64,000 nucleotides of DNA, taken from positions 8,866,001-8,930,000 of the forward strand of contig JAPTOF010000014.1 of the NCBI GenBank assembly GCA_028554755.1. Direction: 5' to 3'. The translations under genes and the position numbers were made by a program. The stretch comes from Cordia subcordata. Its lineage: Eukaryota; Streptophyta; Magnoliopsida; Boraginales; Cordiaceae. Shown one piece after another: positions 21,548 to 33,262 of the stretch (the stretch's first letter is position 1; each line of letters opens with the position of its first letter). The notes below the pieces were generated by a model. It ran no database searches. It worked only from the letters and a program-made list of their open reading frames with translations, and was not told the origin of the DNA.

Positions 21548-24500
21548 ATGCTTAAGCAAATTCTAGCAAAAATCCCTAGGAAGTCATCAAAAACAGATTC
21601 CTTAGATTCAGTTGGAAGTAATTCATGCAACAATACTGCAAACTTGGGAAATGAAATCCAATTCACTAACAGCTGCAATGTCCTGTCAAACCGGCTGAAT
21701 GTAGTGAAACGGATGTCTTCTGCAATATTTCCAACAGGCATCACATCTGGTGGGGAGTCCTTGGAGCCGCGTGTGCCCTTTAAAGATGTTTCAAATGCTG
21801 AGAAGCAGAGTTTGTTTGTGATTAAGTTGAACCTTTGCTGTTTGGTGTATGACTTCAGTGATCCAGACAAAAACTCCAAAGAGAAGGAACTTAAATGTCA
21901 GATACTATCAGAACTTGGTGAGTTTGTTGCAGCAGGTTCTGCAAAATTCACTGAAACAGCAATTGCTGCAGTTTGCAAAATGTGTGCAGCAAACCTGTTC
22001 AGAGACTTTCCTCCCAAACGTAGTTACCGTTCTACTCGCAGTGAGACTGAAGATGAAGAACCATTTTTCGATCCAGCGTGGGTCCATCTGCAGCTTGTAT
22101 ATGACCTTTTTCTTCAAGTTTTGAGCCAGAGCTCTCTTGATGCAAAAGTGGCTAAAAAGTATATAGATCAGTCTTTCATATTGAGATTACTTGACCTGTT
22201 TGATTCTGAAGACCCAAGAGAAAGAGATTGTCTAAAATCAGTTTTGCACCGGCTCTATGGTAAGTTGATGATGACCAGGCCTTTAATCAGAAAGGCAGTA
22301 AGCAATATCTTTTATCGATTTGTGTTTGAAACTGAGCGGCATAATGGAATATCTGAGTTGTTGGAGGTTTTCGGGAGTGTGATCAGTGGATTTGCTTTAC
22401 CATTGAAGGAAGAGCACAAGATGTTTTTGTCCAGGGCTTTGGTTCCTCTGCACAAACCAAAATCACTGGGGGTGTATCATCAACAGTTAACTTACTGTGT
22501 TGTACAGTTTGTAGAAAAAGAGCAAAAATTAGCAAGTGTTGTGATAAGAGGACTGTTAAAGTACTGGCCAATAACAAATAGCCAGAAAGAATTGATGTTC
22601 ATAAGTGAGTTAGAAGAGCTTCTGGAAATGATTAACATGGCAGACTTTGAGAAGATCATGGTTCCTCTCTTTCGCCGTATAGGGTGCTGCCTCAACAGCT
22701 CACATTTCCAGGTAATTTCCCTTTGTGTTTACTTGTTCATGCCAAAAAACTTCTTCTCCATCAGGAAATTCCTATTTAAAATTTCAAACAATCGTGTTAA
22801 TCTGCTGGATTGAAATGTTATCAATAATTAGGATGCCTCTGATATCATTACGGTGGTTAAATAAATTTACTGTATGTGTGAGTGTCACTTACATCTCTGA
22901 CCTGTGGTGACTGATGACTTTTGACCTTTTAAAATAGATGGGATGGCGTCATAATTCTGGTTTGGTGGTAAGTTAGTGTAGAATGCTACAACAGATGAAA
23001 GGAGTGAAATTGGTTTCTGAAAGAAAAGAAGTAATAGCATAGGTGCTATGCCTTCAGTCGGAGGCAAGATATCCATGGGAATAATGCAGTTTAGGTGCAC
23101 GGATTCTAGTGGCAAAAGAGCATGTGGATTGGAGAGCTCATGGGAAGGGTCATGCGAGTGCCGCACAGTCATGTTCCGTCGGGTAGTATATGTTGAGTCA
23201 CAGGCCCTTGACATTTTCTGATATGTAACCCCTTGCTAATAAATCCAATGTTCCGTTGGATGATAGTAAGCCATAAGCGTAATGCAATAACCACTCTGTG
23301 GAAGTTGGTAGATGCAGATGCCTTAAGTGATCTGGCATAAATAATAATTATACTATCAAGGAAGTTTGTTGCAGAGGGAAATAGACTTTTTCCTTATTTT
23401 ACTAGCTATTGCAATAAACGGGTGAATCAGCATCATTAGTGGCTATGGCCTCTTGTCGGTATGGTCAAATGACAGCTTTATGGTTGGAGTATCCCAAGGG
23501 TGTCATTTTGTTGTTTTATCTTTACTTTGTCGTGTTGGTGCTCCTCAAGCCCCATTTCCCTCAAATCATAGCAAACATCTCACTATAGTAATATATGGTT
23601 TCTAATTGGTAGATGAGACGTGAAAACACCATTATGCATAAAGTTTAGTCACTATACTCTGGAAGTCTCTGCACCATCTATACATGGGTACATATCTTAT
23701 TCTGCAGTTTCATGGTTAACTAAGAGACTGAAAAACAATTTTTAGTTCATACACTAGGCGAACTGTTCGTCCATTACATTTGTGATAATGAAAGAGAAGG
23801 TTACAGACAGAAGATTGTAGATACCGTATCAATGGAATAAAAGAGAATCTCGAGTCTGAGATATTCATCATGATAGCCGGAATGCTTGAGGAAATAGAGA
23901 AGTGATATGAGGACACTACCCTTGTGGTTTTTGTCTCTTTGATAGCTAGTGTGTTACCTTGGAACCGCAATCCACAATGACATTGGTTTCATGAAGCTCG
24001 AGCTTTAACATATAAGATTGGAATTGACTTAATTGATTTGGTTCTTTGGGTCTTCCTAGCACTGATCTGAAATCTAGCAAATGATAAAGTGTAAGCCTGC
24101 ATATAGTAGGGCCAGCCAATGATATTGAACTGCTTTTGTCATAGCATATAATTGGTGCGATGCCTGACCTGCACTTGGTATTAACTTTCTTTCTCATCTG
24201 CAAAACAAAGGAATTACATATGGCATTGTTGTCAACTTTGTGAAAAAATTTTCCCTGCTTTTTCATTCTCACACTAATTCTGCTTTTTGATCTGCACCTT
24301 GGCAGCCACAGTTTAGTAACCAGAGACATTCTTCATCAACCTCGGTCTTCTAGTTCTTTGTCTAACAGTATATGCTTCATCGTGTTTGGGAAATTCTTTT
24401 TGTAACATGCCATTAGTTGAGTATATGCATCAAGAAAAATATAGCACTACCATTAATGCACTCATATTTTCATTCTATTGTTGGTAGCTCCACATAAGAT

Positions 24501-25144
24501 TGGACCATTATTCTCCTAAATGAAGGGACAACAATACAGTATCATATGGCTAAGTACTGAATCTTGCTCCTTAAAAGAAAGAATGACTTAATGTAAGGAT
24601 CTATGGCTCTTCTGAATCCATTTATCAGGAAGCTAACACCTTTGTCGTCTTGTACTTGCCCCGTGTTTGTTTGACATCTATAATGGGCAAGACATTGGTG
24701 CACCCCAATCACTCAGGTTCTAATATTTCACGGTGCCATAGTTCTATACAGACATGAACTCATGTGTACTATCTAAATGATTGCCAGGTAGCTGAACGAG
24801 CTCACTATTTATGCAACAACGATCATATCCTTAACCTAACCATGCACAACCGGCATGTGATCATGCCTATTATCTTCTCAGCTTTAGAAAGGAACAGTCG
24901 CAACCACTGGAATAAAGCAGTCCTCAACCTGACACAGAACGTGAGGAAGGTGTTCTGCGAAATGGATGAAGAGCTAGCGCTTGCTTGCCATAACAAGCTT
25001 GAGGAGGAAAATTCAAAGGTGAACATGGCAGTCGAGAAGCGTAGATTGACTTGGGAGTGCCTCGAAACTGCTGCTAATTTTCAACCAGTTCCTGGTAATA
25101 TATCAGGCATAGTAGAACAAGCTACATGCATCACTGCCTGCTGA
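21548..25144 (+). CDS. PP2A 57-kDa regulatory subunit B' (B56 family)
   Basis: B-type subunit that joins the PP2A scaffold and catalytic subunits and selects substrates. Two coding exons, 21548-22711 (388 codons) and 24788-25144 (119 codons with stop), join in phase across a 2.08-kb GT-AG intron to give 506 residues, typical of the plant B' gamma/zeta/theta/kappa group. The N-terminus MLKQILAKIPRKSSK matches that group; the B56 HEAT-like fold fills most of the rest, with hallmark segments RDCLKSVLHRLYGK, ETERHNGISELLE, GLLKYWP and ERNSRNHWNKAVLNLT. His234-Arg235 lie in the strip that in animal B56 lines the LxxIxE-binding groove. Met at 21548 is the first ATG giving the family N-terminus; upstream in-frame codons lack an ATG. 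Intact, and parent of the pseudogene at 40.3 kb. Confidence 0.95.
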
Positions 25145-26766
25145 TTGCCTTAAAAGGAAGCTGTCTCCGAGCTGAGTTGCACGGCAACCGATCCTATGAT
25201 TTGATGCGCTGGGAGTTTAGAAATCTTAATGTGCTTAATGACTTCCGTTGCAACATAAAGAAGTTGCATTCTTGACTGAAATACTTTGTGTACATAGCAC
25301 GCCAGCAGATGTTATGTCAGCATGTAGTAGTGTGTTTATTTGAGCTGTGTTGAGTGGCCATGATGATGCCAACACAAAGATTTCTGTTAACATTTTAAGC
25401 GGAGAAGTCCTTGTGGCTGCACCCACATCCACAGCTCTTGTAACACTTCAATACAAAAAAGCAGTAGGGGTTTTCTTGTTTTGATTTCTTCTTGTCTATG
25501 GAGAGCATGTAATCTTCCACTTGGGGAATAAAGTAATCTTTCAGCCATGAGCCATCTATATTATATAGTATAAAAGAAACAATGCATCGTGTACATTCCC
25601 TCCAAATTTATTATTCCAATAATGTAGTCACATGTCATTTGTACAATAAAAAGAAAAAAGATTACTCTAAACATTTAAAAGATACTTAATAAACGGTATA
25701 AATGTGTCAATATACATCATTCATAATTTTTCTTTCTAAAATTAATAGATTGTACAAAAATATAAAAGTTGTAATCAATGTTGGAAATTTAGTATGAAAA
25801 ATATATTAATGTTTTATCCCTCACATTAGTTCTCAAAATTGACCATTAACAATAATAAAAACATAAAAATACTCATTTCTTATTACACTATTTAAATTAT
25901 GTATTATGAATCCAATTAATATATTATGTAATTATCTTTTGTTATATTATTGGATATTTATATTATTAATCTAATTAGACTTGTCTTAATTATTTTAAAT
26001 ATTGCATGCACATAAAATTATATCTCACTTTCCCTGCATTGCACCGGAGAAATATTAGTTTATTCATGTATTTTCTTTTTCCTTTCTCTTCCTTGTCAAG
26101 AAGGGCCAATACTGGTTATCCACTTGCTTCTTGTGATAACTTAAATTCGAGACTCGATGAGTCTCAAGTGAAGGGTGCCATTTAATTTGTGTTAAAATCA
26201 TTGATATTCTGCTGCCACGCAAAATTAACGTTCTAATTCGTTGAATGTCTACATATATATGGCTAGGGTACTTCTCTATATCATGGTTCCATGTTCTGGA
26301 ATGAGGCAAATAACATAGTGATTTATGAAAAGCCCATTTCTGGTATGTGGATTTGTTGGAGCAGAACTGACAAGCGAGTTGAGCCGGGTTAACACAATCT
26401 GCTTAAGTGAGATAAAGTGGGTTGATTCGTAGGTTCCGACCCGTTTTGAAACAATTCACTTTAAGTTAGATTAAGTGGGTTGGCTCACAGTTGGGGGCGT
26501 GCATTAATCGAGAAAAATTGATGACCAAATTTAAATTTTGGGCACGGAAAAATTGGTTTTGAGAAATAGGAGAATTGGGAAAAATATTGGGTTTGAAAAT
26601 TTTTTTGGGGAAACAGGTTAAGGATCGAAACTAATTTCGAATTTAAGAGAAAATTCAATTATTGATTTTCTTTTTCACCCACACACACACATAAATATAT
26701 AGTTTTACTTGTGAGTTATAATATACTTTAGATTATATTGTTTATTTATGTTTTGGAGTTTAAATT
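25145..26766. other. 3' untranslated region then AT-rich DNA, no gene
   Basis: 25145-25560 is probably the 3' untranslated region of the PP2A gene. The rest is AT-rich and low in coding signal. 26350-26660 has GGGTTGA/GACCCG-type and GGGG-A-rich motifs resembling subterminal DNA of decayed elements, without clear ends. Confidence 0.5.
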
Positions 26767-27056
26767 ATGTTGTGCTTTATTTTTATTTTTTTGGGGAAAG
26801 AAAGCAGACTTCTTCTCGGAGTTTTATTAATTAAAAGTGGAAAAATACATCTAGAGGGGGCTATGAGCCTGACTCTTTAGTGTACTCCTAGAGATGTAGG
26901 CTTGATAGGCCAACCATAGTACAAGCAAAATGCAATCAAAATGAAAATGTAAGTGGAAATTGAAATTATAAGTAAAGTAGTACTATTACCCTCATAAAAA
27001 AAAAAAAAAACTAGAAACTAAAATCTAAAACTAGGTAGAAGCATTTGATCACACTT

Positions 27057-27741
27057 GAGCAAGCCCTTCTTTTTTCTTTTTTTTTTTGGTCGAGAACAAA
27101 CTTGAGATTTATATTAACATTAGAAATATTTATAAGAGTATGAAGATATCACCAAAAATACAAGATATAAAATAAAATCGTACATAAACAAACACTGTTC
27201 TAAAAAAAGTATAAGTCCAAACAAAAAGAAAGAAAACCTATTATAATCGCATAACCCAATTTGCCATGAGGTTTGGCATGACCGAAAACATGCACGGTTA
27301 CACAGCTAGGACTGGAAGATAGGGAGAATTTTTGAATGACAGACAAACGTCTCTAATTGGATGCAAAAAAAGCCACAAAGGCACAACAAATTTGTACATT
27401 ACCAGAGCCAACTATCACATAACCAGCAACAAAACTAAGTCGTCTATTACTCCAACTAACTGTGTCAAGAGAACAAAATACCTGCAAGCTCAATATAATT
27501 GATAGAGAAAAAATTATAAAAATAAAACCAAAGAAATATGATAATTACATGACAAAAAGGCAATGCCACTAGCCCAAGATTGGGGCATGGAAAAAGGGAG
27601 AGAAACTCCCCAAGAATAGCACTGCACAGGCAACCAAGCTGAGAAGAAAGAAGGACAAGGCAGAGAGGGAAGAGAGAGCAAGAGAGAGAAGCGGCAAGGC
27701 GGTGAGCCAAAAAAAACAAAAATCTTTGGAGCAAGCCCTTC
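27057..27741 (-). mobile_element. Nested poly(A) retroposon with 13-bp target duplication
   Basis: GAGCAAGCCCTTC flanks the unit at 27057-27069 and 27729-27741. A T-rich run directly after the left repeat (about 27070-27088) is the poly(A) tail of a minus-strand insertion. The 5' part on minus is CT-rich (CTCTCTCTTGCTCTC), like a transcript leader, and gives hydrophobic low-complexity open frames (27465-27783) that I do not consider coding. It could be a short LINE derivative or a processed transcript of unknown parent. Confidence 0.7.
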
Positions 27742-27908
27742 CACCAGTGCACATGTTGCACCATTTAAAAAACAATTAGCCACCGAGATTTTGTTCCCAG
27801 ATCAGTTAACCCATCCACCGGTTTATTAACTTCGTGAAAGATATGTGTAACACGCACTCCATTTGCATGGATGAGCTTACATGCCCTCACGACAATGTGA
27901 CAAAGGCT

Positions 27909-28587
27909 CCAAGAATTAGGAGTGTACACGGGCAATTTGGTGTGATTTTTATACTAATTTTTTGGTCGAACCTATTTAGGCAGTTTGTTATTTTATAAAA
28001 TCAAAACAACCCATAATACTAAAAGAGCCAATTGTTTCGATTAATGCGGTTTGCCGAGGTTTTAAATGGTTGATCGATTTTATGAGACAAACTACTTTTG
28101 TTGCTAAAGTAAACCAACAATAAAAAAATTCATATGCATCTTATAACATAAAAGTGTTGCACTTTTAATCGATACCAAAATAACTTGATAAATTAAAAAC
28201 TTTCTTTTTTCTTACCTTAAGTGTTTTCTTTTTCAACTTTTCTCAAGATAAGAACTATAATACTACATTATGTTCATTTTGAAAACTTATTAGCAAAGAC
28301 AAGCATTGTGGTAGATAATATATAATATATTAGTCCATATATATATCTTCTAAATGTTTATTTATATAAAATACATGTAAATATATGTGTGCATGTGAAA
28401 GTAATAATATTATAGTGGGTGGTTTGATTTAAATCACATTTTATACTCCTCGAACCGAAAATCAAACCGTGCGATTTTTGAAAAACAAACCATAACCAAC
28501 TGAACAGCTTAAAAAATCATTGATTTACGATTGACTCGATTCAGTCTAAATAGTTTTTGTGATATTTTATACATCCCTACCAAGAAT
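27909..28587. mobile_element. hAT MITE with exact 8-bp target duplication
   Basis: CCAAGAAT at 27909-27916 and 28580-28587 is a perfect 8-bp duplication. The element (27917-28579, 663 bp) begins TAGGAGTGTACACGG and ends TATACATCCCTA, inverted hAT-type termini. The interior is AT-rich with GGTTTG/CAAACC subterminal motifs and no gene. It sits inside the antisense LINE, so it is younger than that LINE. Confidence 0.85.
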
Positions 28588-28609
28588 CAGCTAACCCATG
28601 TTGTGCTTT

Positions 28610-29204
28610 CAGTTTGGTTAATATTTTTATTTTTGTTTTGAAGTTTAGATTATGTATTTTTATTTATTTTTTAAATTTATAATTATTCAACATGGGTTAT
28701 GTTAGAATTAGTTTTGAATTTTTAAAAAAATTTGGGATTCCCCAACCTCAGTAATTCTTTTTCATTCTCCATTTCTCTAAACTATATTCCCCAGTAGTGA
28801 TATGGACCGGAGAATGGAACAAAATTTATTCCCCAAAATTATTTCAGTAAAGAAAAATTATTGAAATTCCCCAATGAATACGTCCACTCACATTGTGGTC
28901 CTGACCTGTTTTCCCGACCCTCTTTTGAGTGTTGAAAAATTGGCATTTCATGAAACTCGTGAGACTCGTGCCAAACTTGATCGATTTTATATTGAATGGC
29001 ACGTATACAACTTTACTTGTTTGGACAGCGAGACGGTGTGGAGTGTGGTGGCAGTTGGCAAGAGTTTATTATATCTAAGCAGGCCTACCGACTGATGTTT
29101 TTTCTTGGGGTTAATTTCGAAAACGTCCCCAAAATTGTCACTTAATTTCAAATTGGTTCTCATTATTTAGAAAAAGTTTAAATTTGTCTTAAATATTTCA
29201 AAAT
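28610..29204. other. No gene seen
   Basis: AT-rich DNA with CATTCTCCATTTCTC and CCCCAAAATTATT motifs that resemble parts of the hAT-like insertion at 45.3-47.2 kb. A 73-codon open frame at 28874-29095 has no recognisable motif. Confidence 0.5.
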
Positions 29205-30635
29205 AATCAATGCCGATATCCATGTATAGAGTTTAATTTGAATGTAACGCTAACATTTCATTCATGGGTGATTTTCTAAAAAAGAATTTTCCTTTAAATT
29301 ATTCGATACTCTTGAGAATGAGTTAAATTCAAATAAATATCTTATAATGCTTTAATTCTATTCTATCAATTATTTTCTAGTTGCTTTTTCTTTCAAATCA
29401 GATCATTTTCTAATTTTATTTTTTTAATTTCAATGTTCTAGTCAATTATGTAAGTTCCTCATTAAAAATATAATTAGTACAAATTTTTTTTTTACAAAAG
29501 TCAAACTTTATAAAATTTAAAGATTTATTTCTTTTTAATTTAATTACTACCATTTTTTTTGGGTCAGATACTAGCAATCCTTTTTCGATCTTGGAGCATA
29601 TGCAGTGTTCACGTTAACTGTCCTTCCATTTCCAATTAAAATTTGCATGACGGGCAATTTACAAAATTTAAATATTTATTTCTTTTTAATTTAATTACTA
29701 CCACTTTTTTTTTTGGGTCAAATACTAGCAATACTTTTTCGATCTTGGAGCATAAGCGGTGTTAATGTTAACTATCCTTCCATTTCCAATTAAAATTTGC
29801 ATGATGTGCAATTTTAAACCAACGAAAGTTAACCTAGACGGAAAAATTCTCATTATGCTTAATTTGAGCATGTACAATGCAATTACAATTAAAAAAGACA
29901 ATTATTTTAACAATAAAAAGATTTGATATACTTTTAATAAACTATAAAAAAATTATAAAAGACTTTTAATTATAAAAAAAATTTGATAGACTCATAGTGG
30001 ACTAGAGGAGTCACATACAATTTACCCTTTCACAAAAGATAGTCTATTCTTCATCAACAACCGGTAAACACAACGTCATATGCCGAAGAAATCAAACCAA
30101 TCACATGTGACAAAAATATTGTGGATGTGAAAAATTGACTTGTGGGTGAAAATCAATGCCGCCCACGTGAAAATCATTAGAGCAAACGTGGTACCATCTC
30201 ATTATTCGTCCTTCGGATGAAAATATCTCCATGCATATTAGGGTTTGAAGTCTGTCTATATTGACTTTTTTAAAAATAAAATATATTTTTTTTAAAAATT
30301 ATATTAAATATATAATAACTATTTGATTTAGTTTTAAAAAAAATAAAAATTTTGAAAGAAACTCAAATATAATTTTTTTTAAAAGTCAAAATTTTTATTT
30401 TCTCAAAAAAACTATTTTTTAAAAATTATTAAAAAAATAATTAAAAAAAAAACCAATCAAATGGACGTTACAAGGTCGGAATTGTGGCTTGGTAACTTCA
30501 TTGAGAAAAGTGTTTCCGTGGGTTAATAGAAAGCAGAAGCTATGGCAATGCTATTTACTTTGTGTCGGCAGACCTGCAAGGCACGCAGATCTGTGCTGAC
30601 TGATATATATTACTCTAATAAGGAGTTTGGTCTTG

Positions 30636-31909
30636 CCCATTATTAAAGAATATTTTAATTATTAATATATTTATTAGAAGATATTTTAATTATTAATATA
30701 TATATATTATTTTATGATATTAAATTAGTCAATAATCTAAATTAAGTAATTAATCAAGTTGGTTTCTTTATTATTCTAGTTCCCTTAGAATTTTATTTAC
30801 CTTATTATTCTATTTTTTAATTTTGCTCACCAAGTTATCTTGTCTTACTCACCAAGTTATCTAGTTTTGCTCACAAGTTAGTAGGCCTATAAATAGGCCA
30901 TTCTATTATATTTTTAATATATCAAAGAATTAATAATGTAATTTTTATGAGTATTTCTCTTTTAGAGCTACCATTGGTGGTGGCTTCAGCATTTTCAATC
31001 TTTTCATATTTTCTCTTTTCTATTCTTTTTTTTAATTTTCATATGGTATCAGAGCCACTATCTTGGTAGCCTGTGTCATTGTTATCTTGTTATTCTCACC
31101 ACTATTCCGTTGCAGTCTCATTTAGGCTATTTTGGTCTCGATTCTTAGTTTGATTATTTTTTTGCTTCTTGATTCTTGGTTTTTGGCTATTCCTGGTTCT
31201 GCGAGATTTTTGTTTTAGCTCAATCCCGTTCTTGCTTCTTGGTTTGTGGGATCTTTTCCCATTCTTGCTTCTTGGTTTGCAAGATTCTTGCTTTGGCTCT
31301 TGGAGCTTAATCCCATTCTGGGCATTCTTGGTTCTTGTTCTTGGTAGCTCACGATAGCTGCACCCTCAAGTTTAGTTCACATCACAAGTATTCCAGTTTT
31401 CTCTTCTTTCAATTTGAGTTTTTGATGTAGATGAACTCATTACATGATACGATTACTTAACGTTGTGGAGACAAATCAGCAGGTTATCAAACTTAAGTTG
31501 GTCTCTCTTTGACCACTTGAGTTTGAGGGGCTATTGAAGAATATTTTAGTTATTAATATATTTCCTTATCTTATAGTATTAAATTAGGCAATAGTCTAAA
31601 TTAGGTAATTGGTCAAGTTAATTTTCTTATTATTCTAGTTCCTTTAAATTTATTTACCTTATTATTCTATTTTCTAGTCTTGCTCACTAAGTTATATAGT
31701 CTTACTCACCAACTTATCTAGCCTTGCTCATAAGTTATTAGGTCTATAAATAGGCCCTTCTATTATATTTACAACATATCAGAGAATTAGCAATGTAATT
31801 TTTATGAGTATCTCTCTTCTAGAACCCCCATTAGTGGCGGCTCTAACCATCTTCAACTTTTTTATATTTTCTCCTTTCTATTCTTTTTTTCTTAGTTTTC
31901 CACACTCAT
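30636..31909 (+). mobile_element. TRIM-type Copia-like LTR retrotransposon
   Basis: Two LTRs, 30641-31041 and 31532-31904, share order and most sequence (AAGAATATTTTA, CTATAAATAGGCC, ATGTAATTTTTATGAGTAT, CTTTCTATTC). Between them lie a primer-binding site TGGTATCAGAGCC at 31044-31056, complementary to initiator Met-tRNA, and a polypurine tract TTTGAGGGG ending at 31531. The internal region is only about 490 bp, with no gag or pol, which defines a terminal-repeat retrotransposon in miniature. Flanking 5-mers CCCAT and CTCAT are the target duplication; the paralogous locus at about 45.0 kb reads straight through at GCTCATGAA. The first LTR bases are TATT, probably TG mutated to TA. Confidence 0.92.
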
Positions 31910-32617
31910 GAATCTGCTGACGTGTGGTCCTGAACGAATAGTCACATCCACCTTCAGACTTGATTAGCACCAACTATCAAGTGTAATGTTGATGGTGCTT
32001 GGACTCCGGATACTCAACAAGCAGGTCATTCAGCTATCTTTAGGGACCATTCTAGTTCAGTAATTTCTGGGATTACCTGGGTGTGTTACACCTCTGATGC
32101 TTTTCAAGCTGAGGCACTTGCTCTTCGAGATACTTGCCCATTTGCTTAGTCCTTTGGCCCGTTTCTGGTCATCTTTAAGACTAAGAGGGTGTTTGGCTTT
32201 ACTTATTTAGTGTTTTTAAACACTTAAATAATAAAAAATATGTGAGAGGGTGTTTTTTTCTTGGTGCTTATAAGCACCCAACATAAGCAAAGCCAAACAC
32301 CCTCTAATTGCACCGAGCTTGTCTTTTCTTTATTTTCGAACTCTCCTCTATCCAGATGGAACTCGTCTGTTATTATAGCTAACATTCAGGACATGGTTGC
32401 ACCTAAATCTCATTTCAGCTTTTGTAAAATTCCTAGAATTGCAACTGTAATAACTGATTGGTTGGCAAAAGTTGTGTTGGCAAGGAAACTCCTTTGTACA
32501 TTATTCCCCATCCACTTAGCCTTTTTTTGTATTGGACATTGTACATATGCATTTTGATTCATCTGATATTGGTTGACTATTTATAATATTATATTTCTAT
32601 TGACAAAAAAAAAAAAC
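31910..32617 (+). pseudogene. LINE RNase H remnant with poly(A) tail
   Basis: From about 31955 one frame reads as the RVT_3 RNase H domain of plant LINEs: CNVDGAWTPDTQ, then AIFRDHSSS, then DAFQAEALALRD, then a stop. After the Tourist insertion it resumes with RWNSSVIIANIQDMV and ends near 32556. A poly(A) of about 12 follows TCTATTGAC at 32605-32617. Premature stops and the MITE make it dead. A paralogue lies at 45.06-45.33 kb. Confidence 0.8.
32182..32307. mobile_element. 120-bp Tourist-like MITE inside the LINE
   Basis: The element 32185-32304 begins GAGGGTGTTTGGCTTT and ends with the inverted AAGCCAAACACCCTC. TAA flanks it on both sides. The paralogous LINE at about 45.23 kb reads AAGACTAACTGCAC without it, confirming a clean 3-bp target duplication. 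It has the same terminus as the larger MITE at 19.2 kb. Confidence 0.95.
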
Positions 32618-32727
32618 TCGTAACATAATATTGAAAAAATTAATAACATAATAATATAATTATTTAATTTTTACTCTCAACAGTGTAGCTAGAGAAAATT
32701 AAAAATGATAATATTGGATGTAATCCA

Positions 32728-33262
32728 TTATAATAATGGTTTTTTTCCAATCCAAGGACAATTAATACAGAATAAATGACTCATTTGATCCTTTATTTTT
32801 GATTTTTTTATAATAAAATCTCTTATTTTTAAAACATAATAATTTAGTCCTATATTATTGCAATTTGTGATACTATTAGTCTTGGCCGCAAACCAATGTT
32901 GAACGTGATCCGAATTAGGTAATCGGACATTGAAACGATCTGCAAAATACTTCCAAACCTGAACCACCCTCTTACCGGTTAAGAAAACATGACTGGGAGA
33001 TTCACACTCCTAACAACACATGCATTTAGAGGCCAAAATAATCCCCTTCAGCTGCAATCTATCATCAGTAGGATTCCATCCTTTCAATGAAACGCCACAA
33101 AAAGAAGGAGATCTTGATAGGAATAGACTTGTGCCAAATAACTTCGCAAGATCGCTGCACTACTTCTCTAACCCAAATTTGTTGCCATGCAGTCTTAACC
33201 AAGAACTCACCAATATTAGTGAAAGCCCATCAATCTGTATGAAAGAGTCTCTGGTCAGAGGG
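32728..33262 (-). pseudogene. LINE zinc-binding reverse transcriptase (zf-RVT) remnant
   Basis: On the minus strand, segments WHKSIPIKISFFLWR, WNPTDDRLQLKGI, ASKCMCC, ECESPSHVF and VQVWKYFADRF are the zf-RVT region that lies between reverse transcriptase and RNase H in plant LINEs. It is broken by stops and frame changes. It is oriented opposite to the RNase H remnant at 31.9-32.6 kb, so the two are separate insertions or an inverted pair. Confidence 0.75.

Larger units (their letters stand above)
26767..28609 (-). mobile_element. LINE 3' end, antisense, with two nested insertions
   Basis: ATGTTGTGCTTT occurs at 26767-26778 and 28598-28609 and brackets the unit as a 12-bp target duplication. 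On the minus strand the 3' end reads AATTAATAAAACTCC through a pyrimidine/A tail next to the left repeat (ATTTTTATTTTTTTGGGG on plus), typical of plant LINE 3' ends. No protein domain survives. After removing the two insertions listed next, only about 500 bp of LINE remains. Confidence 0.65.
29205..32760. repeat. Duplicated block X, proximal copy
   Basis: Colinear with 42955-45330 and 47159-47507. Shared landmarks include CCGATATCCATGTAT near 29214, GGTTAATxGAAAGCAGA near 30515, AGTTTGGTCTTGC near 30624 and the LINE RNase H region. The proximal copy carries the TRIM and Tourist insertions; the distal copy carries a Mutator and a hAT insertion instead. Confidence 0.85.

Noticed and set aside
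27465..27783. Three overlapping minus-strand frames resembling membrane peptides
   Set aside because: They lie in the CT-rich 5' part of a retroposon and arise from composition.
30641..31904. Coding capacity in the TRIM interior (62-codon frame at 31169)
   Set aside because: Leu/Phe-rich repeats of CTTGGTTCTTG; no gag motif.
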